13,699 nucleotides of DNA from CAZWBR01 sp964404205 (GTDB lineage Bacteria > Bacteroidota > Bacteroidia > Bacteroidales > Prolixibacteraceae). The notes under the pieces were generated by a model that was given only the letters and a program-made list of their open reading frames with translations, was not told the DNA's origin and did no database searches. The position numbers and the translations under genes are program-made. The DNA lies in NCBI GenBank assembly GCA_964404205.1, contig CAYOJD010000089.1, forward strand, positions 1 to 13,699. The letters run 5' to 3'. Below are positions 1-6,916 of the stretch, piece by piece (positions within the stretch are counted from its first letter, which is position 1; each line of letters begins with the position of its first letter).

Positions 1-20
1 CGATTCCTATCCTGAATTTG

Positions 21-1394
21 CTAGAGCCCATATTTTTCCATTCGCCGGTAAAGAGAGGTTCGGGTAAGTCCCAGTTCGGATGCAGCTTTCGAAATATTTC
101 CTTGATGCATCTTCATTACTTTCAATATAATAGTCTTCTCGACTTGCTCCAAATCGTAATTTTCCAATTCCAGATCATCTGCTGCTTTGTTCGACGAACG
201 GATTTGCAAGTCGTTCGGCGTAATCCACTCAGTTTCGGTCATAATCACCGCACGTTCAATAACATGTTGCAATTCTCTTACGTTTCCGGGCCAAAGGCCT
301 TCTTCCATTCTTTTCAGTGCCTCTTTCGAAAAGCCCCGAAGTGGTTTATTGTATTTCTTGGTATAAATATTGAAAAAGTGATTGCCCAATAACGGAATAT
401 CGCCATATCGTTCTCTGAGCGGGGGCAAGTCAATCTCAACCGTATTAATCCTGTAAAGCAGGTCCTGGCGGAACCTTCCTTCTTCAATCATTTGATGAAG
501 GGGCATATTGGTGGCACAAACCAGTCTGATATCGATGGGCGTTGGTTTGTTTGAGCCAACGCGTGTTACTTCGCGACGTTCAAGAACGGTGAGAATCTTG
601 GCTTGCAAAGGCATCGGTAAATTACCAATCTCGTCCAGAAACAGTGTCCCTCCTGAAGCAATTTCAAAACGGCCGGGCCGATCAACCTTTGCATCGGTAA
701 ACGATCCTTTGACATGGCCAAAGAGTTCGCTCTCAAACAAGGTTTCGCTAATTGCGGTTAAATCTACACTAATGAATGCTTCGTCGGCACGATGTGAGTT
801 GTTGTGCAAAGCTCTGGCAACAAGTTCTTTGCCGGTGCCGTTCTCCCCAAGAATTAACACGCTGGCATCAGTCGATGCCACTTTCGAAATTGAATTGTAA
901 ACTCGTTGCATCTCGTCAGAATTTCCAATGAAATCTCTGAACGATTTGTTCATTACCTGATTTATGGCTTTTTGCTTGCTTTTGAGTTGCTGAATCTCAA
1001 TTTTCGATTCGCGAAGCGTGAGTGCTGTATTAATGGTGGCAATAAGTTTCTCGTTTTGCCAAGGCTTCAGAATAAAATCGGTTGCACCTTCTTTGATGGC
1101 TCTAACACTTTTTTCGACATCACCATAGGCTGTAATAAACAGGACCACTGCATTTGCGTCAATCTCCAATATTTTTTTTAGCCATTCGAACCCTTCCTGA
1201 CCACTGATGGCATCCTTGGTGAAATTCATATCCAGCAAAATAACATCGAACAGCTCGTTTTTCATCAGTTCGGGAATATCCGATGCATTATTGGTGGTTA
1301 CTATTTTCTCGACATGCGAACGCAAAAGCAGGCGTAACGAGAAGAGGATATCTTCATTATCGTCAACCGCGAGTATTTTTCCTTTTTTTGTCAT
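21..1394 (-). CDS. Sigma-54-dependent response regulator (NtrC/AtoC type)
   Basis: A 457-residue activator with the classic three-domain layout. The receiver domain (about 5-120) has the acidic pair D11-D12, phospho-acceptor D55 in VILLD, T88 and K110. The AAA+ sigma-54 interaction domain (about 155-385) has Walker A GENGTGKE (183-190), Walker B LFLDEIG (251-257) and an RLNT-like R-finger region. A Fis-type helix-turn-helix occupies about 432-457. Once phosphorylated by a histidine kinase, such proteins form rings on upstream sites and open sigma-54 promoters. The sigma-54 contact loop reads GSFTDA (230-235) instead of the usual GAFTGA. I chose the ATG at 1394 because the domain begins right after MTKKGKILAVDD; an upstream in-frame ATG at 1430 would add only 12 unrelated residues. 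The gene is divergent from the ABC operon, with paired palindromes in between that are its likely target. Its kinase is not in the window. Very sure of family; the target is inferred. Confidence 0.96.
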   Translation of the reverse strand: MTKKGKILAVDDNEDILFSLRLLLRSHVEKIVTTNNASDIPELMKNELFDVILLDMNFTKDAISGQEGFEWLKKILEIDANAVVLFITAYGDVEKSVRAIKEGATDFILKPWQNEKLIATINTALTLRESKIEIQQLKSKQKAINQVMNKSFRDFIGNSDEMQRVYNSISKVASTDASVLILGENGTGKELVARALHNNSHRADEAFISVDLTAISETLFESELFGHVKGSFTDAKVDRPGRFEIASGGTLFLDEIGNLPMPLQAKILTVLERREVTRVGSNKPTPIDIRLVCATNMPLHQMIEEGRFRQDLLYRINTVEIDLPPLRERYGDIPLLGNHFFNIYTKKYNKPLRGFSKEALKRMEEGLWPGNVRELQHVIERAVIMTETEWITPNDLQIRSSNKAADDLELENYDLEQVEKTIILKVMKMHQGNISKAASELGLTRTSLYRRMEKYGL

Positions 1395-1550
1395 ATTGGT
1401 TTTCGTAGCTTTAAACAAACACCAGGCCAATTTATTGTTTCATAAACGACTAATCGCCAAACATCTGTTTAAAGAATTAAATATCAGTCTTTTTTAACAA
1501 TATGCAATATAGTAAAAAGTTGAGAATTACAATTCATTGTTTCCAAAAAC

Positions 1551-1587
1551 TGTACGCTTTCGTTCATGCGATGTTCGATTACGTACA
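1551..1587 (+). promoter_or_regulatory. Paired palindromes, likely activator site of the ABC operon
   Basis: There are two 16-bp inverted repeats: TGTACG-cttt-CGTTCA at 1551-1566 and TGTTCG-atta-CGTACA at 1572-1587. Their centres are 21 bp apart, two helical turns, so both would face the same side of the helix. The same arrangement recurs at 5291-5328. Each half-site is at most one base from TGTACG. The length and tandem arrangement suit a dimeric Fis-type activator, and the divergent gene encodes one; that this regulator is the ligand is inference. This pair and the -24/-12-like element at 1641 are the only notable items I see in the 355-bp gap between the two start codons. Confidence 0.72.
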
Positions 1588-1640
1588 GTCTTACGATGTG
1601 CTCTTATCAACAAAAGCCAGAATATGAAAGAGTTAATTAA

Positions 1641-1657
1641 TTGGCATAATATGTGAT
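1641..1657 (+). promoter_or_regulatory. Candidate sigma-54 promoter of the ABC operon
   Basis: TTGGCATAATATGTGAT fits the YTGGCACGRN3TTGCW pattern in part. The -24 block TTGGCA is intact, GG is followed by exactly 10 bases before the -12 dinucleotide, and TG is kept, but the usual GC is GA. It lies 53 bp downstream of the paired palindromes, and the predicted start near 1667 gives a leader of about 83 nt. The match is imperfect; support comes mainly from the parallel arrangement before the gene at 5465. Confidence 0.5.
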
Positions 1658-1749
1658 ATTGTTAGTGATTAACAGCAAAATATTTTGAATATTTACTGTC
1701 GGCCATTCAGGGTTTTCATCCTCGAAAATTATTAAACGGAAAACGGACT

Positions 1750-2442
1750 ATGCTTAAATTGGTTGATATATCGAAAGTGTTTCGAAACAAAAATGTAGAG
1801 ACAAGGGCGTTGAGTAATATTAACATTACCATCAATCAAGGCGAGTTTGTCAGTATTATGGGGCCATCGGGTTGCGGAAAATCTACCTTGCTGAACATCA
1901 TTGGATTGATAGAAACTGCTTCTTCGGGTAGCTATTATGTTGACAATAAGTTGGTTTCTTCGCTTAGCGAATGGGAACGGACTGATTTGCGCAAAAACAA
2001 TTTTGCCTTTGTTTTTCAGAATTTCAACCTGATTGATGAGCTGACTGCCCGAGAGAATATTGAACTACCGTTGATTTATCAAAAAATTCCATCCTCCGAA
2101 CGGGCCAAAAGGGTAAACGATATTCTGGAAGATTTTAACCTGAAACATCGCGCCGATTACTTCCCCAAGGAGCTTTCGGGCGGGCAACAACAACGGGTTG
2201 CCGTAGCAAGGGCTGTTATTTCAGGCTCAAAAATTATACTGGCAGACGAACCTACCGGTAATCTCGATTCTACTCATGGCGAAGAGATAATACAGTTGCT
2301 CACAAAACTTAACGAGCAGGGAACAACGGTAATCATGGTTACACACTCGATGATGCATGCCCAGCGCTCGCAACGAATTATCCATCTTTTTGATGGACAT
2401 GTTGTTACTGAAAATTATGTGAAATCAGTTGTCCAGTTATAG
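1750..2442 (+). CDS. ABC transporter ATPase, LolD/MacB family
   Basis: A 230-residue nucleotide-binding subunit of a type VII (MacB/LolD/FtsE-like) ABC transporter. All motifs are present: Walker A GPSGCGKST (38-46), Q-loop Q90, signature LSGGQ (142-146), Walker B ILADEP with catalytic E167, D-loop NLDS (171-174) and switch histidine H199. In this class ATP hydrolysis in the cytoplasm drives periplasmic movements of an FtsX-type partner rather than moving a substrate through the membrane. That partner is the next gene, whose ATG comes 2 bp after this stop codon, so the two are co-transcribed. The ATG at 1750 has no Shine-Dalgarno site, as expected in this phylum. The paired palindromes and -24/-12-like element upstream suggest control by the divergent sigma-54 activator. 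The substrate cannot be read from sequence; the lolD and macB names would be over-precise. Confidence 0.96.
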   Translation: MLKLVDISKVFRNKNVETRALSNINITINQGEFVSIMGPSGCGKSTLLNIIGLIETASSGSYYVDNKLVSSLSEWERTDLRKNNFAFVFQNFNLIDELTARENIELPLIYQKIPSSERAKRVNDILEDFNLKHRADYFPKELSGGQQQRVAVARAVISGSKIILADEPTGNLDSTHGEEIIQLLTKLNEQGTTVIMVTHSMMHAQRSQRIIHLFDGHVVTENYVKSVVQL

Positions 2443-2444
2443 CG

Positions 2445-4889
2445 ATGATAAGCAATTACCTGAAATTGGCTATACGCAACTTGTTGCGAATCAAAGAGTA
2501 CTTTGTTATCAATGTATTCGGGTTGGCAATTGGTATGGCGTGTACAATTTTGGTGATGCTGAATATCCGGGATGAGTTGCGCTACGATAATTTTCATCCG
2601 AATCACGACCGCCTTTTTCGTATTTACATTCATTCGAATTTAGATGGGCTCGAATCGAAAGCTGCGGTAACTTCGCAACGCTTTGCTTTTGGTTTTAAAG
2701 AAAAGGTCCCCGACATTGAGCAGGCGTGCAGGTTGTTCAAGCTCGATCGGGATGTAACTTTTACCCAACCCCTCGAACAGGTATTGTCCGGAAAATCATT
2801 AATGTTTGTCGATTCAACTTTCTTCGATCTTTTTGGGTTTAAATTGCTTGAAGGCGATCCTGCAACTTGTTTGAATGCCCCCAAATCGATAGTCCTTTCC
2901 AAAACACTTGCTTCTCAGCTGTTTCCCGAAGGTGCTTTAGGTCAAATTGTAACAGTCGAAAATAAAAAAGATTGGACAGTAACCGGCATTGTTGAAGATT
3001 GTCCGTTGAATACCCATCTCAGTTATCAGGCCCTTGTTTCGATGCGTTCGATTGAAATGCCTGATACTGCCTGGACTTCCAATTTTCTCTATACCTATTT
3101 GCGACTGAAGAAGGGAAGTGACGTAAACCCATCAAGCGATTCTGAACTGAAACTGTCGCCAGTTGAACGCCGAATCATGGATGTTTTTTTAGGTGAGGCT
3201 AAGGATGAAATATTGAGTGGTTTGGGAACAACGATAGAGGATATTCAGCAAGAGAACAATTTTTTTGTATTAAGACTACAGGAGATCAATGACATCCATC
3301 TCTTTTCAACATTGAAATACGAGATGTCGCAAAATGTGAATATTCGCACCATCCTGATTCTTGCCGGTATCTCAATCCTGATTTTGCTGATTGCCTGTAT
3401 CAATTATGCCAATTTATCAACAGCAAGGCTTGCCGGCAGGGTAAGAGAAATTGGGATAAGGAAAACGTTGGGATCGCACACCGGCGAAATCGCGTGGCAG
3501 TTTCTTGCAGAGTCGGTCATTATCAGTTTTATATCGCTCTTTTTTGCGCTCGTATTGGTCGAACTGGCCTATCCGCATATCCAAAAAGTCTATTCCGTTT
3601 CGTCGATAAGCTTGCAATCGGCATTGTGGGGAATGTCACCATTGATTTTCATATTTACATTGATCGTCGGGATCTTGGCCGGAATCTATCCAGCTTTTTA
3701 TATTACCCGCTTTTCCCCATCCGAAATTCTGCGTCGCCAAAAGCAATTTGGTGGTGGGAATAAGGGAATAAGGGGTTTGCTTGTTATTCTTCAGTTTGTT
3801 TTTTCTATTGTTATTATTTACTCTACAACAACAATTTATCGTCAGTTGCGTTTCATTCAGTCGAAAGGTGTCGGTTTCAAGAGTGATAATATTTTTGTTT
3901 TGGAAAACTCCTTTACATTGGGTGAAAAACAGGCAGACTTTACTCGCGAAATGCTTGCTTTGTCGGGGGTCGAAGAGGTGAGCTGCAGTAATTCGGTACC
4001 CGGTAAAATGTTCAACATGCAAAGCTTTCAATCGGGAAAGACACTTAAGAACCTATTTATTGCCGTGATGGTAGCTGATTCTTCGTTCTTCGATACCTAC
4101 GGGATGACGCTTCTCGAAGGAACATCGAAATGCAATAATTTAGCGAACGACAGCGGATATTACGAAGTTGTAATCAACGAAGCATTGAAAGCCACGCTTG
4201 GATTGGAGAAAGCAGAAGGGGCCATAATTACCCGAACCGATTTCGGGAACCAAATGGATACTTTTGTTGTCAGGGGTGTTGTGAAGGATTTTAACTACGA
4301 GTCGCTTCACACAAAAATTCAGCCACTGATAATTATTCCGCAGCAACAACAACCGAACAAGTTTTTTTCGATAAAAACTTCGCTTCATAACCAGAGGACT
4401 ATCAGCGAGATCAAAAGTGTCTGGAATAAATATCTTCCCGAAAAGACATTTTCAGGGTTCTGGGTGAACGAAGAATTTGGCCTCTTCTACGGCGAGGAGC
4501 GGATTACCGGTCAAATAGCCATGTTCTATTCGTTCTTTGCCATCTTTATTGCCTGCATGGGACTTTACTCTTTGCTTGCATTGACGACGGTTTACCGGAC
4601 GAAAGAAATTGGAATCAGAAAAGTGCTTGGTGCAGGTCCTAAAGAATTGATATTGATGCTTACCAAAGAGATTATGCGTTTGATAATCATCGCAGGGTTA
4701 ATTGCCCTTCCGATATCGTATCTGATCTCCGATTATTGGCTAAGCCGTTTTGCCTATCACATTAATTTCAATTTGTTGAACTACCTCCTGGTTTTTCTGG
4801 CCGTATTCTTTGTGGCTATTTTTACCATTTACCGTCAACTCTGGCGAACCATTAATGCCGATCCATCCGAGTCGCTTCGTTGCGAGTAG
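2445..4889 (+). CDS. Duplicated FtsX/MacB-type ABC permease
   Basis: An 814-residue inner-membrane permease in the double-module form common in Bacteroidota. Hydrophobic segments at about 21-40, 302-322, 355-375, 400-420, 443-463, 690-712, 744-764 and 775-797 give eight likely transmembrane helices, with two large periplasmic domains (about 41-300 and 464-688). The FtsX coupling motif occurs twice, EIGIRKTLG at 335-343 and EIGIRKVLG at 721-729; these cytoplasmic loops contact the ATPase. One such chain may supply both halves that MacB provides as a dimer (inference). It starts 2 bp after the ATPase gene. No membrane-fusion protein or TolC-like gene is adjacent, so this is either a stand-alone pair or part of a system with other components elsewhere. 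I see no terminator after its stop. The substrate is unknown; the exported repeat protein at 5465 is a candidate partner because its upstream region looks the same. Confidence 0.95.
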   Translation: MISNYLKLAIRNLLRIKEYFVINVFGLAIGMACTILVMLNIRDELRYDNFHPNHDRLFRIYIHSNLDGLESKAAVTSQRFAFGFKEKVPDIEQACRLFKLDRDVTFTQPLEQVLSGKSLMFVDSTFFDLFGFKLLEGDPATCLNAPKSIVLSKTLASQLFPEGALGQIVTVENKKDWTVTGIVEDCPLNTHLSYQALVSMRSIEMPDTAWTSNFLYTYLRLKKGSDVNPSSDSELKLSPVERRIMDVFLGEAKDEILSGLGTTIEDIQQENNFFVLRLQEINDIHLFSTLKYEMSQNVNIRTILILAGISILILLIACINYANLSTARLAGRVREIGIRKTLGSHTGEIAWQFLAESVIISFISLFFALVLVELAYPHIQKVYSVSSISLQSALWGMSPLIFIFTLIVGILAGIYPAFYITRFSPSEILRRQKQFGGGNKGIRGLLVILQFVFSIVIIYSTTTIYRQLRFIQSKGVGFKSDNIFVLENSFTLGEKQADFTREMLALSGVEEVSCSNSVPGKMFNMQSFQSGKTLKNLFIAVMVADSSFFDTYGMTLLEGTSKCNNLANDSGYYEVVINEALKATLGLEKAEGAIITRTDFGNQMDTFVVRGVVKDFNYESLHTKIQPLIIIPQQQQPNKFFSIKTSLHNQRTISEIKSVWNKYLPEKTFSGFWVNEEFGLFYGEERITGQIAMFYSFFAIFIACMGLYSLLALTTVYRTKEIGIRKVLGAGPKELILMLTKEIMRLIIIAGLIALPISYLISDYWLSRFAYHINFNLLNYLLVFLAVFFVAIFTIYRQLWRTINADPSESLRCE

Positions 4890-4947
4890 TATTTACCCCC
4901 GTTCTACGTTTTACATCCGGTTCAGACAGTGTGTACTTGTTTGTTCA

Positions 4948-5112
4948 ATGCTATATTGTTTGAAATCAGTATATCATCATCCATCAATTCCTCATCCAAC
5001 GTGTAAACCCTATCGAATAATACTTTTCATCACTGTAACTTCTGCTTTTTTTGCTTTAGTTGTATCAGCTCTGCATTGGAAAGGCACCATTTGCGGCATG
5101 ACGGGGTGTTGA
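4948..5112 (+). CDS. Possible 54-residue single-pass membrane protein
   Basis: This is a weak candidate in the 575-bp gap between the permease and the repeat protein. The frame gives a basic, His/Pro-rich N-terminus, one clear hydrophobic stretch (about 24-42, beginning IILFITVTSAFFALVV), then a short tail HWKGTICGMTGC with two cysteines. A helix flanked by a basic segment is plausible for a small inner-membrane protein, and nothing else occupies the region. Against it: there is no recognisable family, the frame is open far upstream into the permease gene, and no convincing promoter precedes it. A poor copy of the 16-bp palindrome, TGTACT-tgtt-TGTTCA at 4932-4947, directly abuts the start codon, where it could not serve as an ordinary upstream activator site for this frame. 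I do not assign a function. Confidence 0.22.
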   Translation: MLYCLKSVYHHPSIPHPTCKPYRIILFITVTSAFFALVVSALHWKGTICGMTGC

Positions 5113-5124
5113 AGGGGAGTTGGT

Positions 5125-5223
5125 ATGGCTTTGGTTCGTGCGAAATATGAGTATCGTGCAAAGAGGGTTTATCGGATAAAGCATATCATCTTTTCTGAAG
5201 ATACAGGCATTGGTTCAACTTAA
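5125..5223 (+). CDS. Possible 32-residue basic peptide
   Basis: A very tentative small frame beginning MALVRAKYEYR, rich in Arg, Lys and Tyr. Its one point of support is a purine-rich AAGGGGAG at 5112-5119, five bases before the ATG, which would be a good Shine-Dalgarno site in most bacteria but means little in Bacteroidota. It follows the 54-residue frame by 12 bp. Chance is the more likely explanation. Confidence 0.1.
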   Translation: MALVRAKYEYRAKRVYRIKHIIFSEDTGIGST

Positions 5224-5290
5224 GCCAAAGGTTTAATATTGAATTTTATACCATGTCTGTATTCCGGTAGTCAGCCAAAATGCAGTCAAA

Positions 5291-5328
5291 TGTACGTTTC
5301 CGGACATACAACTGTCTGTTTTCGTTCA
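5291..5328 (+). promoter_or_regulatory. Paired palindromes, likely activator site of repeat-protein gene
   Basis: There are two 16-bp inverted repeats: TGTACG-tttc-CGGACA at 5291-5306 and TGTCTG-tttt-CGTTCA at 5313-5328, with centres 22 bp apart. They repeat the arrangement at 1551-1587 in half-site sequence, 4-bp spacer, tandem order and spacing. A further isolated half-site CGTACA lies at 5334-5339. The distance to the -24 element at 5393 is 64 bp, typical for an enhancer site of a sigma-54 promoter. The presumed ligand is the response regulator encoded at 21-1394 (inference). Confidence 0.72.
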
Positions 5329-5392
5329 TAAATCGTACAGATTCTATTCTAAATAATATCATAATATTCTTATATACAGTGCGGTATATTTT

Positions 5393-5409
5393 TTGGCACG
5401 ATTGCTGTA
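5393..5409 (+). promoter_or_regulatory. Sigma-54 (-24/-12) promoter of repeat-protein gene
   Basis: TTGGCACGATTGCTGTA matches the whole -24 block and following bases of YTGGCACGRN3TTGCW. GG is followed by exactly 10 bases before the -12 position, which reads GT instead of GC. The predicted start near 5419 leaves a leader of about 45 nt before the ATG at 5465. This is the better of the two sigma-54 matches in the window. Confidence 0.74.
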
Positions 5410-5464
5410 ACATTGATTAATGTCGTTTCGTTAAACATTAAACATTAGATAAAATAAAAACAAA

Positions 5465-6013
5465 ATGAAAACAATTAGCAACAAGATGAAAAGTTTGGCA
5501 ATTGCTTCCATGTTTGCAGTTTCAATAATCAGCAACAACAGCCTTTTTGCCAATGAGAGCGGAAATGGTTCAGTTAATATTTCAGCTTCAATGAATGGAT
5601 GTCCGTCGTGCTCAACTGAGGCCATTGTTCAGGAAAATTCGATTACTGTCGAAAACTGGATGGGCAGTAACGACTACTGGGGAACTTTTGACGCAGTGGA
5701 AGTGAAAGATACCGACGGCTATGTTACTGTTGAAAACTGGATGGTCAGCAACGATTTATGGGGGACTTTCGACGCTCTCGAAGTGATAGAAAGCGAAAAC
5801 AGCAACTATGTAGAACAATGGATGTCGGACAATGTACTTTGGGGTACTGAATCGACTGAAATGGTTGAGGCTGACAATGAATCGAAAATTGAACAGTGGA
5901 TGTCGTGCAATAACTATTGGTTCGAAGGTTTTGACATCGATGCCAACCAACTCGAACCCGAGAAGCCAACCAAGGTCGAAAGTTGGATGGTAGACAATAA
6001 TCTCTGGAATTAA
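5465..6013 (+). CDS. Exported protein with five W-M-x2-N-x2-W repeats
   Basis: A 182-residue protein I cannot place in a known family. A signal peptide is clear: Lys at 2, 7 and 9, a hydrophobic core at about 11-22, and probable cleavage after SLFA (29). A CPSC motif follows at 46-49. The rest is five repeats of [VI]E-x-W-M-x2-N-x2-W starting at residues 62, 89, 116, 142 and 171, a period of 26-29. The first three end in WGT, the fourth in WFE, and the last ends the protein at WN. Linkers are acidic (Asp/Glu-rich), so the mature protein should be strongly negative. A further Cys148 sits in repeat four. The strict spacing of two Trp and one Asn suggests a short structural or ligand-binding unit, but no function can be assigned. 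The gene has its own sigma-54 promoter and paired palindromes matching those of the ABC operon, and a strong terminator follows. The CDS is certain; its role is unknown. Confidence 0.92.
   Translation: MKTISNKMKSLAIASMFAVSIISNNSLFANESGNGSVNISASMNGCPSCSTEAIVQENSITVENWMGSNDYWGTFDAVEVKDTDGYVTVENWMVSNDLWGTFDALEVIESENSNYVEQWMSDNVLWGTESTEMVEADNESKIEQWMSCNNYWFEGFDIDANQLEPEKPTKVESWMVDNNLWN
5643..6010 (+). repeat. Five tandem degenerate repeats of about 80 bp
   Basis: At DNA level the in-frame units begin near 5648, 5729, 5810, 5888 and 5975. Each contains a GAA-(A/C)A(C/A)-TGGATG-like core (codons for E-x-W-M) and a TGG codon about six codons later. Units one and two are the most alike (GAAAACTGGATG in both), pointing to a recent duplication; units three and four share GAACA(A/G)TGGATGTCG; unit five has diverged most. 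Confidence 0.85.
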
Positions 6014-6051
6014 TCGAATAGTCTGGTTTTATAAATATTGGTTTTGAACAG

Positions 6052-6082
6052 AAGCCGTCTGGATTTTTCCGACGGCTTTTTT
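6052..6082 (+). terminator. Rho-independent terminator after the repeat-protein gene
   Basis: AAGCCGTC (6052-6059) pairs perfectly with GACGGCTT (6071-6078) around an 11-base loop, and T residues continue to 6082. It lies 38 bp after the stop codon and insulates the repeat-protein gene from the CBM9-like gene. Confidence 0.9.
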
Positions 6083-6177
6083 GATGCTTCGCCGACTGGA
6101 ATAAAAACAATTGGTTTATCTTTAGAACGCTGAAGATATCAGCGAAATTGTAAGAATGATAATTAAAACCTTGATGT

Positions 6178-6810
6178 ATGAAGCGCGTTGAAGTCCCTTA
6201 TTTAGCCAATATTCCATACGACCAGAGAGAAGATGTACAAAGATTACTTATCGGGAAAGGAGCGAAACTCGATATTTCGACATTGAACTGGGCTGATTTT
6301 TCACATTTCCCCCCTGTTACGCTTTTTTTGGGTTATTGCGGCGAAAAACTTTGGCTGCATTACATGGTGAAAGGTGATTTTGTAAAAGCAGAATTTCAAC
6401 ACGATCACGATCCGGTATGGCAAGATTCGTGTGTCGAGTTTTTTGTTGCGGTCGATAGCGGGTATATGAATTTTGAGTTCAACGCTTTGGGTAATTGTTT
6501 GGCTGCTTTTGGCGAAGGCCGTGGCAATCGGGAACGTCTTTCGGTTGATGATATGAACCAGATTATTCGCTGGGCCCCTTTTACTGCTGAAAATGTACCA
6601 AATCATTCGCTTGCCGATTGGCAATTGACGGTGGCAATCCCGTTGACATTGATTAAATTATGGTCAGGAAAGGCATTTAGGGCCAATTTCTACAAGTGTG
6701 GCGACCATACATCTATACCACATTTTGTTTCGTGGGCTCCTATTGCTACCGAAAAGCCCGATTTTCACCGACCCGAATTTTTTGGGGAACTCGAACTATC
6801 GAAAAGATGA
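6178..6810 (+). CDS. CBM9-like (DOMON-fold) domain protein
   Basis: A 210-residue protein resembling the carbohydrate-binding family 9-like proteins common in Bacteroidota. Typical features are the segment DPVWQDSCVEFF (78-89), NFEFNALGN (98-106), a W-x-L-x-V-x-IP strand (148-155) and the closing pattern F-x-SW-P-I with KPDFHRPEFFGEL (183-206). The whole chain is one beta-sandwich domain. There is no signal peptide and no attached catalytic domain, so it probably acts in the cytoplasm. Family members are annotated as sugar binding by similarity to xylanase modules, but the ligand of these free-standing versions is not established to my knowledge. The ATG at 6178 has no clear ribosome site; an overlapping ATG at 6174 is in another frame. 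It is separated from the left neighbour by a terminator and from the next gene by 106 bp, so it may be monocistronic. Confidence 0.85.
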   Translation: MKRVEVPYLANIPYDQREDVQRLLIGKGAKLDISTLNWADFSHFPPVTLFLGYCGEKLWLHYMVKGDFVKAEFQHDHDPVWQDSCVEFFVAVDSGYMNFEFNALGNCLAAFGEGRGNRERLSVDDMNQIIRWAPFTAENVPNHSLADWQLTVAIPLTLIKLWSGKAFRANFYKCGDHTSIPHFVSWAPIATEKPDFHRPEFFGELELSKR

Positions 6811-6846
6811 ATCTTGATTAATTGTTAATATTTGCCGAAAATTATC

Positions 6847-6861
6847 ATCTGCCGGGCAGAT
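6847..6861. repeat. 15-bp perfect palindrome
   Basis: ATCTGCC-G-GGCAGAT, seven-base arms around one central base, lies 36 bp after the CBM9-like stop codon and 56 bp before the ATG of the next gene. As RNA it could form a 5-bp stem, but no T run follows, so a terminator is unlikely. An operator for the gene at 6917 is possible, unproven. Confidence 0.35.
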
Positions 6862-6916
6862 AAAGCCATTAAAAGGTAATTTTTGGTAAATTCAGCCTTG
6901 TGAAGTGATAGTCGTT

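Noticed and set aside
180..216. TGTTCG and CGTTCG strings resembling the activator half-site
   Set aside because: They lie within the coding sequence of the regulator, lack the N4-spaced inverted partner and have no promoter nearby.
508..900. Long frame opposite the response regulator, and similar antisense frames across the relA-like, permease and thioredoxin genes
   Set aside because: Each lies wholly within a well-supported gene on the other strand and shows no motif or signal of its own.
1440..1470. Minus-strand TTGGCG element as a sigma-54 promoter for the response regulator
   Set aside because: The -24 block has a mismatch and no -12 TG(C) is present at the right spacing.
4932..4947. 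A third copy of the activator palindrome, TGTACT-tgtt-TGTTCA
   Set aside because: Three mismatches over the two halves, no tandem partner 21-22 bp away and no -24/-12 element downstream; probably chance, so not listed as a site.
5081..5096. GGCACC...TTTGC resembling a sigma-54 promoter
   Set aside because: The spacing between GG and GC is two bases too short, which abolishes sigma-54 recognition in known promoters.
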